Shown in pieces: positions 19,101 through 26,247 of a stretch of DNA of 32,046 nucleotides. The stretch covers positions 1-32,046 of IMG/VR virus record IMGVR_UViG_3300030060_004148. One strand, written 5' to 3'. Position numbers and translations under genes: made by a program. Positions within the stretch are counted from its first letter, which is position 1. The number at the start of each line of letters is the position of its first letter. The stretch comes from a virus. The notes below the pieces were generated by a model. The model was not told the DNA's origin. It worked only from the letters and a program-made list of their open reading frames with translations, and did no database searches.

Positions 19101-22100
19101 TACCTGAGGCATTACATATTGTTAAATCTATTTTAACACCACCTTGTATTTCACCATCTGTTATTGGGTTCCACACTATCTCTGGTTTCACGTCATTTAC
19201 CTTCCAGTTTTTTCTAAAATTATGTGATATAGCTGGATCCATGTTTTTCCACATGTTTTCACTTTGATGATGTTTTATCATATAACCAGCATACTGGTTA
19301 TCAAGATTATTTTTTCCTTGTCTAGTACTGTGATTTAAATAATTTTTTTCTTTTATATCTGGACCTACGGTATATACTGTTTTTGTTGGGTCTTCAGCAA
19401 ATTTAAACCTGTAACCAGGGTTTATTCTTGAAACAAAATTAGCTAAGTCACCACTATCGTGATAAGGATTTACAGTAGTTCCGTTCCAACCACCAATACC
19501 AAAAAAATCTGGAAAATTATAATGATAACCTGCTTGCATACCATATATACCTCCATAACCTATATCTATATTAAAACTGTCAGGTTTTTTTCGCAAACCT
19601 TTAGGACCACCAGCATCACCATTTTTATTACAAGTAGGTTTATTTTCATGTATTGGTTTCCAAGAAAGCTCTGATTGATTAAACTGTAAAGAGTTATTAG
19701 TTGTTCTTAATCCTTGTGCTCTACCGTTGTCTATAAACCAAACCTCAGCATCTCTACACGCAGCTTGATTTTCTTCAGTGTCATAAACAGCTGCTTGAAT
19801 TTCAAATATAGCCTCTCTATAACCTTTACCATCTGTATCAACAAACTTAAAATGACTTCCAACACCGTAACCAGCTTCTGAAATCGTAAAATTAATAGGC
19901 GTCCAATTATCTGGATCTCTTTTATCACCGCCACCGTTGTAAGTACAATATTGATAATTTAAATTAAAACTTGACGGGTTATTTGGTTGACCTCTAAGTG
20001 ATCTCATAGGTTTAAATCTTCTAAAGTATAAAGCAGAAGCGCAAAACTTATCATTACCATAATGACCAAATTTTCTTAAATTACCATCACTATCTGTATT
20101 TGTAGGATGATCACCACCAACTGGGACACCAGGTGTTGGAGGACCAGCAAGCTGTGATTGTGGTGGACCAAAATATAAAAGCTGTATTATATCTCCAAAA
20201 AACTTAGTGCCACTACTACCTGTGCCTCCAACGTCAGAATAACCATATGCTTCAGAACCAGAATGTAATCTACTACCTCGATATGTTGTGCTACCATAAC
20301 CACCATAACCAAAGCCATTAGATCTAGGACCTTGTTGATAATTAGGTGTAAACCACCAGTTCATATATTGAGTAAACTGCTCAAACCAGTCTTCTTTTAA
20401 ATAATATATTTTTTCTTGCTCTACTATTCTAAAGCCTAACTCTGTTTTAAAACTTTTTTCTATGTTTTGTTTAAATATATCATCCATATATATTTTAACA
20501 AAAAACCTACCATCAAACTGCGCTAAATTTAAAACTTCGTATTTATAAAAACGAACTATAGTACCATCTATAATTTCTTCAGGATCTAAACCTGTAGGAT
20601 CTGTAGTAATAAAGTTTACGTCTGAACCCAAAGCCTCTTCAACTTGTATGTTAAAAGTATCTTCAAGTAAAGTACCAGTGTCACCTTCATATGTAGAAGT
20701 TATATTAACTATTTTGTATCTTTTAGAAACTTCTTCTTCAAAACGATTTCCAAACTCTATATATAGTTCACCTTTACCTGTGGCTAAGTAATTGTGCAAG
20801 TCTCTACCAGGAGTATTTTTATATAAATTATATAATATTTTAAATTCTTTTTTACCTTGTAGAGGAGCGTCATCTAAATTTGGTTCAAATAATGGTGAAC
20901 CAGGGGTTTGAAACACGCCATCACTATCTGGGTTTGATGGATAAAAATGAGTCATTTCAGAATACAACAAAGCTTTTGTTTTTATAAAGTCAGGTGCTTC
21001 TGACTCTATAGCTAAAACTTTATATCTAGCAGCTTCTTCAACTAAAACATCTTGATCAGAACCTTTTTTAAGTATTAAAAATGTATCTAAATCTAACTTA
21101 TTTCTTTCTGTAGATGGAAACGAAAGCCAAACGTTATCATCTTCGGCATAATACCATCTATCCATAGCTAAGTTATAATACTCATTAGCAGTTTCTTTTA
21201 CAAAAAACTTAAAATAAGTCATATCTTGTGGTTCGTTGTTGTTGTTACCACGCAAGCCAACTTGTATTCTGTTAGCGGTATCAGCAGATGTTTTATCTAA
21301 CTTCATAGTACCAGTTGGATTAGAAATCACAGGTGTTTCTCTTCCGTATTTATCTATAAAAACAACACCTAGTTGATACTCTCTTAAACTTTTACAAGAT
21401 TTATTTGATTCTGAAATAACATTTGGAAAATATTTCCATGCAGTTTTAAACTCTGGATAATATTTTTCACCAGACACCGCTAACATATCATAGTTTTGAA
21501 CATAGTTTGCGTATACAATTCTATTACCTACTATGTCTTGAGCTAAAGCTTTTCTAGGTACATTATCCCACGGTCTAAGTAGTTGATTTGATGGAAGTAT
21601 TTGATTTACCGTTTCTTTTTCTATAACATAATCACCACCAAGTCTAACTACATCCCATTTATTAAGACCATTAGGATCTAAAGAGTGATCTTTAGGTGTT
21701 AACGTATCAACAACATATATAGCTGTAGAAGGCTCATCTTTAAATAATATATCTACAGCAACAATATCTTGAGGCATAGATTTATTTAAAAATCTGTTTA
21801 GCTTTATAGTTCTTATAGTATTAGTCATACCAATATTATAACCTTTTCTTGGATGATAATCAAAAGAACCAGGTACAAATGCTACTTGTGTAAAAGGTGC
21901 AAATGGAGTATACTCACCGTCTTCATATTTATATCTGTAAGAAAATCTAGGGAATTTAAACTCGAAAAGTTTTTCAGTTTCATCGAAAAGATCTATTGCT
22001 AGTTGAAGAGATTCTTCACCAATAGAAGCATCTGGTTCTGGTGGAAAACCAGTTATATTAGTTATTTCAAAATATATTGCGTTGTTATGAGCTGTTGCGC

Positions 22101-23190
22101 CAGAACTAGCATCTCTATCTACAACTTGCCCTTTTATAGCAAAATCAGTAATAGGTATACCAGGTGGATCATCTACAGCATCAAAACGTTGTATAACTAG
22201 TTTTGTACCAGGTTGTATGCTTGAGTTACCACTGCCAGTATGCCAACCTGTTAAACCATCATTAGTTTGTGAAGAATTGTAATTAGGGTTGTTAGGGTCT
22301 GAAGAATAACGTATGTCTCCCAAAGGTACTATTGCCCCAGTACCATCTATACCTTCTTCTATTTTTATAGCATATATATCACCAACTGAAGCAGCTGCAA
22401 AGTTATATATATCTGATTGGTTTTGTGTTTGCACACTCATATTACCATTAAAATTTAAAGATGAATCATTAATAGCATCATCATCTATTTCTACAGTAAT
22501 AACACCAGTGTATATTAAGTTGTTATCTCTTACACCTATTAAATCCATACCCATTGGTTTTGGAGGTGTTTTTTTCATAACAATAAGGTGCTTTTCTTCC
22601 ATATCTACACCAATAGTACTTGAAGGACCACCTATTGAAGTTAAAGAAGTAGAATCGTTTATAAGTTTAGTTTGCGTAGCGTTTATAATTGTACTTGGTA
22701 TACCGTTTGAAGGTGCTGTAGTACCTTCTATACATCTTTTTATGTTTATTTTTTTTGGTTCAGTTTGATTATCTGTCCAAAAAATCATACCATCAATTAC
22801 ATTTATACCTGTTATAATATTATTTTCATCAAATTTTAACGCGTTTTTATTAACATCAACAAAAACAAAAGTTGGTGCTGCAGCGTTTCTATCGTAAGAC
22901 AATATATAATCTATTTCTGGCGTCCAAACAAACCAATATAAAGTATCAACTTTTTCATCAGCAACAGAACCTACAACCCTGGCAGATGTTGGAAAAATAA
23001 ACGTACCAAACTTTGTTGATATGTCTATTTTATCATTACCTAAAATGTTTTCAACAGTACCTACGTCTCCATCTTCTGAAGTTGCTACTTGTATATTCAT
23101 AGCATCTCTATACTCCCCGTTAGGAACTAGTCTTTCGTCTAGATCCTTATTCATTTTACCTTTGGTAAACTGCTTTTTAATCTCTGGCAT
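16198..23190 (-). CDS. Giant tail nozzle ('stabilisation'/muzzle) protein
   Basis: A 2330-residue protein. The N-terminal MNKDLDERLVPNGEYRDAMN and following TSEDGDVGTVENILGN (about residues 13-50) are the hallmark opening of nozzle proteins of T7 gp12/P22 gp10 type, called 'stabilisation protein' in marine phages and muzzle in crAss-like phages. Beta-propeller and Ig-like segments follow. Residues about 945-1090 are a Gly/Tyr/Asn-rich insertion (NWWFTPNYQQGPRSNGFGYG). A second conserved body part reads EDYRVYFSDKVRGKIIRLSRDG and KVRGWVSFKSF. Near the end lie an Ig-like strand set, two Cys-to-Cys repeats (C2200-C2219, C2226-C2245) and a disordered Thr/Asp tail. It forms the short tail tube below the connectors and probably its tip. 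It is longer than typical nozzle proteins, so it likely carries added host-contact modules. Confidence 0.85.
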   Translation of the reverse strand: MPEIKKQFTKGKMNKDLDERLVPNGEYRDAMNIQVATSEDGDVGTVENILGNDKIDISTKFGTFIFPTSARVVGSVADEKVDTLYWFVWTPEIDYILSYDRNAAAPTFVFVDVNKNALKFDENNIITGINVIDGMIFWTDNQTEPKKINIKRCIEGTTAPSNGIPSTIINATQTKLINDSTSLTSIGGPSSTIGVDMEEKHLIVMKKTPPKPMGMDLIGVRDNNLIYTGVITVEIDDDAINDSSLNFNGNMSVQTQNQSDIYNFAAASVGDIYAIKIEEGIDGTGAIVPLGDIRYSSDPNNPNYNSSQTNDGLTGWHTGSGNSSIQPGTKLVIQRFDAVDDPPGIPITDFAIKGQVVDRDASSGATAHNNAIYFEITNITGFPPEPDASIGEESLQLAIDLFDETEKLFEFKFPRFSYRYKYEDGEYTPFAPFTQVAFVPGSFDYHPRKGYNIGMTNTIRTIKLNRFLNKSMPQDIVAVDILFKDEPSTAIYVVDTLTPKDHSLDPNGLNKWDVVRLGGDYVIEKETVNQILPSNQLLRPWDNVPRKALAQDIVGNRIVYANYVQNYDMLAVSGEKYYPEFKTAWKYFPNVISESNKSCKSLREYQLGVVFIDKYGRETPVISNPTGTMKLDKTSADTANRIQVGLRGNNNNEPQDMTYFKFFVKETANEYYNLAMDRWYYAEDDNVWLSFPSTERNKLDLDTFLILKKGSDQDVLVEEAARYKVLAIESEAPDFIKTKALLYSEMTHFYPSNPDSDGVFQTPGSPLFEPNLDDAPLQGKKEFKILYNLYKNTPGRDLHNYLATGKGELYIEFGNRFEEEVSKRYKIVNITSTYEGDTGTLLEDTFNIQVEEALGSDVNFITTDPTGLDPEEIIDGTIVRFYKYEVLNLAQFDGRFFVKIYMDDIFKQNIEKSFKTELGFRIVEQEKIYYLKEDWFEQFTQYMNWWFTPNYQQGPRSNGFGYGGYGSTTYRGSRLHSGSEAYGYSDVGGTGSSGTKFFGDIIQLLYFGPPQSQLAGPPTPGVPVGGDHPTNTDSDGNLRKFGHYGNDKFCASALYFRRFKPMRSLRGQPNNPSSFNLNYQYCTYNGGGDKRDPDNWTPINFTISEAGYGVGSHFKFVDTDGKGYREAIFEIQAAVYDTEENQAACRDAEVWFIDNGRAQGLRTTNNSLQFNQSELSWKPIHENKPTCNKNGDAGGPKGLRKKPDSFNIDIGYGGIYGMQAGYHYNFPDFFGIGGWNGTTVNPYHDSGDLANFVSRINPGYRFKFAEDPTKTVYTVGPDIKEKNYLNHSTRQGKNNLDNQYAGYMIKHHQSENMWKNMDPAISHNFRKNWKVNDVKPEIVWNPITDGEIQGGVKIDLTICNASGSTTNPSNVTSGNINGPDGNDVKIYVSSLNGPDATHGVQTLHEGMALKKVKNNGGTITTVTISSVSGYNSSGIVHKGNDFLVVRQITPKPNALNPTFYELKLGGYNMPMNSDDHSWLDTPEVGGSYEFVQVGMNGHNSNTEFNINTCGYELESTIHGDRVGKIGAVGYNIQFVEEIQPEEILSENPAIWETEPKDSKDLEIYYEATGAIPFNFDETNVHEAFPIGSSITTNAQDQVLYVTGYMQEQVVLNQVNITATDDPSTPVDETLGVPVVTNQTDSNGNPIYFNIGGIYQVTTPSGLNFGVEVTGVSNSNRITIDPRLYNANFRLPWFNCYSFGNGVESNRIRDNFNQPFILNGVKASTTLEQEYKEERRKYGLIYSGIYNSVSGVNDLNQFIQAEKITKDINPIYGSIQKLHTRDSDLVTLCEDKILKIQANKDALFNADGNTNVTASSNVLGQAIPFGGEYGISTNPESFASEDYRVYFSDKVRGKIIRLSRDGLTPISDHGMTDWFKDNLKLVRDLRILGSYDDRNDEYNIKLETKEKPTDTAIESKVLTFSEKVRGWVSFKSFVEMENAISMGNDYYSFFEGNIFKHYSETKDRNTFYNNFTESSIDVMLNDNPTVVKVFNTLNYEGSQSKVDKFINEVDGTLDLDFQPITTYTNQEYYNLSEKDGWYVEDITTNKEKGNINEFLEKEGKWFNAISKFVDTSIKKADAADFTFQGVGVVGNQGSVLIGAGGIPCPVPVFKIAQPNGGTGLLIQLPPAVPLSNVLPAYDNYTFTITPPSGSLITGITGGIPFIDNTQVINAGNGTWTLDITFIWTGITSCTSTVQLDIELGCTNAQSSNYSITANYDDGSCAVNIGGCTDINALNYDPNATFDNGTCIYSTTPADDVVVLADDDISLGGGDIDLGDTGTSTDNVATDKFDKTNEITTKDSETKETPSSTSFTPTVEEKTTKTTVPRTRRSGY
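16456..16593 (-). repeat. Two 20-residue Cys-flanked GCTD/NYDP repeats in the nozzle tail
   Basis: Within the nozzle gene, codons for C2200-C2219 (16534-16593) and C2226-C2245 (16456-16515) encode two copies of the pattern C-T-N/D-x2-A-x2-Y-x4-A-x2-D-D/N-G-S/T-C. The spacing from Cys to Cys is identical. In secreted Bacteroidota proteins this type is thought to bind calcium; here that is inference. Confidence 0.8.
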
Positions 23191-23193
23191 ATA

Positions 23194-24537
23194 CTAGTGT
23201 TTTATCCACTTAGATTTACCTCTAAGTATTTGAGTTAATTCTTCTAATTTTAAATTTGATAATCTTAGTTTTGCTGTTCTTATAGCTGCAAATCTTTCTC
23301 TTTTATATCTTTGTATAACATACTCTGGCATTGCTATTCTACCTGAAATTATAGAATATATTATACTTTTGTACATTGCTTCTTCAGCAAACTTGTGAAC
23401 TTTCATTTCATCTTCAGTACCTAAGCCGTCACTTATATAATCAATAACAGCTACGTTACCGCTTACGTTAGAGCTAAAATGCACTAAACCTCTTACGTCA
23501 TCAATGTAAAAATTACCGTTTATTTGAGCGTGCTCTGGGTTTATACCGTACCTTCCACCTACATTTACATCATATAACTCATCGTCATAATCAAAATCAT
23601 GATGAGCGTTTTCGCTAGGGTTTTTTGATTTATAGTTGTTCCAAGTTGTAGTGTCTTTGTCTGGATCAACAAAAATAACTTGACCTTGGTTGCTAGTTAC
23701 TGTTGCTGTTGCTGCTTGATCAACATGTATTGTTGTATTAACAACGTTTACAACTTTAGTTCCAGTTGGAAAATCTTGGTTATATACAAGCATGCCTACT
23801 TTTACATTACTAGCGTCACCTATGCTATCAGCTGTTATTTTAAATTCTCCAACAACCCAGTCACTGTCATCTAAAACATAGACTTCGTTATTAGGTGTAA
23901 TCAAACTACCATCTTGATTTGTAAATTTAGCTAAAGTCTTACCAACTGTAGAAGGAACTAAGTTTGATCCTGTTGAATCTATTATAGTTATAGTTGTTGT
24001 GCTAGTAGCGTGAGTAACAGTATCAACAATAGCACCATCTGGTATGTAAGGTATTCCTTGCACTAACATTCCAGGAAGTATGCTCTCTTCTCTGCTAGCT
24101 ATTATAATACTATTATCAGACGTGTTTGTTGTTACGCTTATATTATCTAAACAAAAGTCACCATCATCATTTTGCAAAGGAGCTATTACAGGATTTTGTG
24201 TATTTCTAGTAGGATACAATGGGTGTTTTATACCAGCTCTATCAACCCACATTACTCTAGTGTAATTCACATAGTCTTGTGGTAATGGCAGCTGAAGAGT
24301 GTTAGGAATTACAAACTCAATAGATTTAAAAGACTTAAAAGTATCAAAAGATAATTCAGCTAAAGCTCTTTGCGCATGAAAAGCAACATCTAATCTTTTT
24401 ACTTTTGGAATTACCTTGTCTTCACCTACATATACTAACATGAATTGATTAATAATATCTGTTAAAGATACAAACTGATAGTTGCCATAATCACCACTAT
24501 CATAATATTGTTGAGGTGTTTGATTTATTAATGCCAT
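23194..24537 (-). CDS. Tail hub/tubular connector protein
   Basis: A 447-residue protein. Residues 15-75 (FVSLTDIINQFMLVYVGEDK, IPKVKRLDVAFHAQRALAEL) and the C-terminal helical part (EEAMYKSIIYSIISGRIAMP, then RYKRERFAAIRTAKLRLSNL) match a conserved marine and crAss-like phage connector type related to T7 gp11-like tubular proteins. Between them, about residues 130-298 are beta-rich and Thr/Val-rich (LPGMLVQGIPYIPDGAIVD, VGMLVYNQDFPTGTKVV), looking like two decoration modules inserted in the connector fold. It lies between the ring protein (7-base gap) and the nozzle (3-base gap), the expected place for a hub joining them. I cannot say which crAss ring or hub number it corresponds to. Confidence 0.78.
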   Translation of the reverse strand: MALINQTPQQYYDSGDYGNYQFVSLTDIINQFMLVYVGEDKVIPKVKRLDVAFHAQRALAELSFDTFKSFKSIEFVIPNTLQLPLPQDYVNYTRVMWVDRAGIKHPLYPTRNTQNPVIAPLQNDDGDFCLDNISVTTNTSDNSIIIASREESILPGMLVQGIPYIPDGAIVDTVTHATSTTTITIIDSTGSNLVPSTVGKTLAKFTNQDGSLITPNNEVYVLDDSDWVVGEFKITADSIGDASNVKVGMLVYNQDFPTGTKVVNVVNTTIHVDQAATATVTSNQGQVIFVDPDKDTTTWNNYKSKNPSENAHHDFDYDDELYDVNVGGRYGINPEHAQINGNFYIDDVRGLVHFSSNVSGNVAVIDYISDGLGTEDEMKVHKFAEEAMYKSIIYSIISGRIAMPEYVIQRYKRERFAAIRTAKLRLSNLKLEELTQILRGKSKWIKH

Positions 24538-24544
24538 TTATTTT

Positions 24545-25297
24545 TTATTTTTCTTGTTGTATTTGAGTTTGTTCTAATGTTTGACCTACTTGTACTATAT
24601 CAGCAGCTTTTAAGTTTATACCAGCTAGCTTTAATATTCTATATACTAACTCAGTTTCTTCAGAAGAGTGTAGCTCAAAATCAACAGCTATGTTATCATT
24701 ATATAACGGTTTTTCGTTTATTACAACATACGCCCACTCAACTCTAATAGGACGCCTAATATAATTTATAGATAAATTATTACCTGTACCAGGCGTGATA
24801 AGCTCTGGATCATTATTATCATCTAAAGACTCTGTTATAAGTATTGAAGCTCCAGCACCGTTATTAACAAGTCTACCTAGTGGCCTTGATACTGTAGGCC
24901 TAGTTAAAGGTGATTGCATTGCTAAGTCAAAGTCTTTTGATTTTAAAATATCAACTTTATTTCTATTAACAAAAACTGTTCCTATTTTATATATTAAGTT
25001 CCATGGTACAATTAAACCACCAGCACCAACCGGCATGTTTACGTTCATCCAAGCATCATCTTGTGTGGTTTCAAACTCTGATATTTTTTCATACAAAACG
25101 TTTAGAGGATCTGAATATTCTTCTGTATTACCAGGTAAAACTGTATATGTTTTTATGTCGTAAAAGTATTGCTCAAAAATTTCCATTTGAGCTTGATTAG
25201 CTAACAAATTAAATTCTTGAGGCGTTATGTAACCTCTTTGTTCTTTATTAGCAAGAGTTAAAACTCTTTGATATACTGTATCTATAGGTACCGGCAT
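24545..25297 (-). CDS. Head-tail ring (adaptor) protein
   Basis: A 250-residue protein. The N-terminal helical segment, NKEQRGYITPQEFNLLANQA followed by EIFEQYFYD, and the C-terminal ETELVYRILKLAGINLKAAD are typical, from memory, of head-to-tail ring proteins in marine podoviruses and crAss-like phages. The middle is beta-rich with VPWNLIYKIGTVFVNRNKVD and SINYIRRPIRVEWAY. It should stack below the portal and contact the hub encoded next. It starts 57 bases after the previous gene, downstream of a UNCG-loop hairpin, with an A-rich leader (AAATAAAAATAAATT) and no Shine-Dalgarno. The alternative is a gp4-like adaptor. Confidence 0.77.
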   Translation of the reverse strand: MPVPIDTVYQRVLTLANKEQRGYITPQEFNLLANQAQMEIFEQYFYDIKTYTVLPGNTEEYSDPLNVLYEKISEFETTQDDAWMNVNMPVGAGGLIVPWNLIYKIGTVFVNRNKVDILKSKDFDLAMQSPLTRPTVSRPLGRLVNNGAGASILITESLDDNNDPELITPGTGNNLSINYIRRPIRVEWAYVVINEKPLYNDNIAVDFELHSSEETELVYRILKLAGINLKAADIVQVGQTLEQTQIQQEK

Positions 25298-25311
25298 AAT
25301 TTATTTTTATT

Positions 25312-25348
25312 TGTAGTTACGATCGCCCCGTAGGGCGACCGCTCTACA
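25312..25348 (-). promoter_or_regulatory. GC-rich RNA hairpin with UACG tetraloop
   Basis: In the 57-base gap before the ring-protein gene, the minus-strand transcript folds as TCGCCC-TACG-GGGCGA (25323-25338), a 6-bp stem closed by a C(UACG)G loop. An outer TGTAG/CTACA pairing (25312-25316 with 25344-25348) flanks it. There is no U-run after it, so it is not a standard terminator. It may be an RNA processing, stability or attenuation element. Confidence 0.65.
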
Positions 25349-25354
25349 GTTTGA

Positions 25355-26179
25355 TTAGTTGTTTAATCTTTTTTCTATATTTTGATATATTTCCATACCT
25401 TCGTCAGTTTTAAACCAATGCGCTAACGCTGTATACGGGTGTTCATCAAAAGGTATAGTCATTACTTTTCTTCCATTAGAACCCCATAAAAAGTTTCTTT
25501 GATCAGAAGATAATCTTAATATACCATTTTCAGTAGCTTTAATACCAAAGTTTCTTAACATTACATTTTCATCATCTGCTAATTCTAAGAATATTTTTGG
25601 ATTATTACGAGCAAATACTAATAAATCTCTTCTAAGCTCTTTAGAACTCAGCCCTGATACCTTAGAACCAACTTCTGCTCGCATAATAGCTTCAGCTATA
25701 TCAATATCAACATTTCTAGCAGCTGTTAATGCGTCAACTTGCATATTTAACACATCTATTTCTTCTTCAGCAATAGCTGCTGGCTTAAACTCTTCGTATA
25801 GCTTATCTCTCAAAGGATGATATAATGATAGTAGTTTTTGTAAAATAGTTTTTTCTTTTTCTACAAACAAACTACCATTTCTAAAAATAATATGAGCTAA
25901 TCTCTGTTCGCCTTTCATTTCATCTACAAAAGGAGTTTGTTGATTAATGCAATATTTAAGCTCTCTTTCGTAACCTTTATCTTTATCAAAATAATAAATA
26001 TTTGTAGATTTTATAGAGTAAGTAAGTGGTTTTTTATTAGACTTTAATAAATATAATCTATCTTTTATTTCCCACTCATCTTTTGGTTTTACCCTTTGTC
26101 TTGGTTGTTCTACAACCGGTGCAGTTTCTACAACTGTTTTTACTTGAGGTTCTTCAGCCTCTGTTTTTTTCTTTGCCAT
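25355..26179 (-). CDS. Conserved late protein of unknown function
   Basis: A 274-residue soluble protein with a Lys/Glu/Val-rich disordered start (to about residue 32), then a conserved-looking core: DEWEIKDRLYLLKSNKKPLT, IFRNGSLFVEKEKTILQKLL followed by SLYHPLRDK, SSKELRRDLLVFARNNPKIF and a C-terminal HPYTALAHWFKTDEGMEIYQ. No catalytic motif, signal peptide or membrane helix is visible. The same type follows capsid genes in other uncultured marine phages, from memory. The setting is notable: it is the only gene bounded by both hairpins, a terminator before it and a GC-rich hairpin after it, so its mRNA level is probably separately tuned. Head completion or late regulation are both possible. 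Confidence 0.7.
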   Translation of the reverse strand: MAKKKTEAEEPQVKTVVETAPVVEQPRQRVKPKDEWEIKDRLYLLKSNKKPLTYSIKSTNIYYFDKDKGYERELKYCINQQTPFVDEMKGEQRLAHIIFRNGSLFVEKEKTILQKLLSLYHPLRDKLYEEFKPAAIAEEEIDVLNMQVDALTAARNVDIDIAEAIMRAEVGSKVSGLSSKELRRDLLVFARNNPKIFLELADDENVMLRNFGIKATENGILRLSSDQRNFLWGSNGRKVMTIPFDEHPYTALAHWFKTDEGMEIYQNIEKRLNN

Positions 26180-26208
26180 AATATAATATATAATAAAATT
26201 AATAAAAT

Positions 26209-26238
26209 AAAAGGCCGAGGCCGAAGCCCCGGACTTTT
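26209..26238 (-). terminator. Intrinsic terminator after the major capsid gene
   Basis: Ten bases after the capsid stop codon, the minus-strand transcript forms a 13-bp stem (AAAAGTCCGGGGC with GCCTCGGCCTTTT, one mismatch and one G-U pair) capped by a C(UUCG)G tetraloop, running into TTTTATTTTATT. This is a textbook factor-independent terminator. Only about 30 bases separate it from the next ATG, leaving little room for a new promoter, so partial read-through is likely. Confidence 0.9.
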
Positions 26239-26247
26239 AAAAATAGT

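Noticed and set aside
22313-22768. A 151-codon open frame on the plus strand
   Set aside because: It lies antisense to the nozzle gene, its translation is an Ile/Ser-rich complement of that coding frame, and no leader or neighbours support it.
24795-25163. A 122-codon plus-strand frame
   Set aside because: It is antisense within the ring-protein gene; composition fits a reverse-complement shadow.
25312-25348. Intrinsic terminator at the second hairpin
   Set aside because: The sense transcript has no U-run after the stem (it continues ATCGTAACTACAAATA), so I list it as a structured RNA element only.
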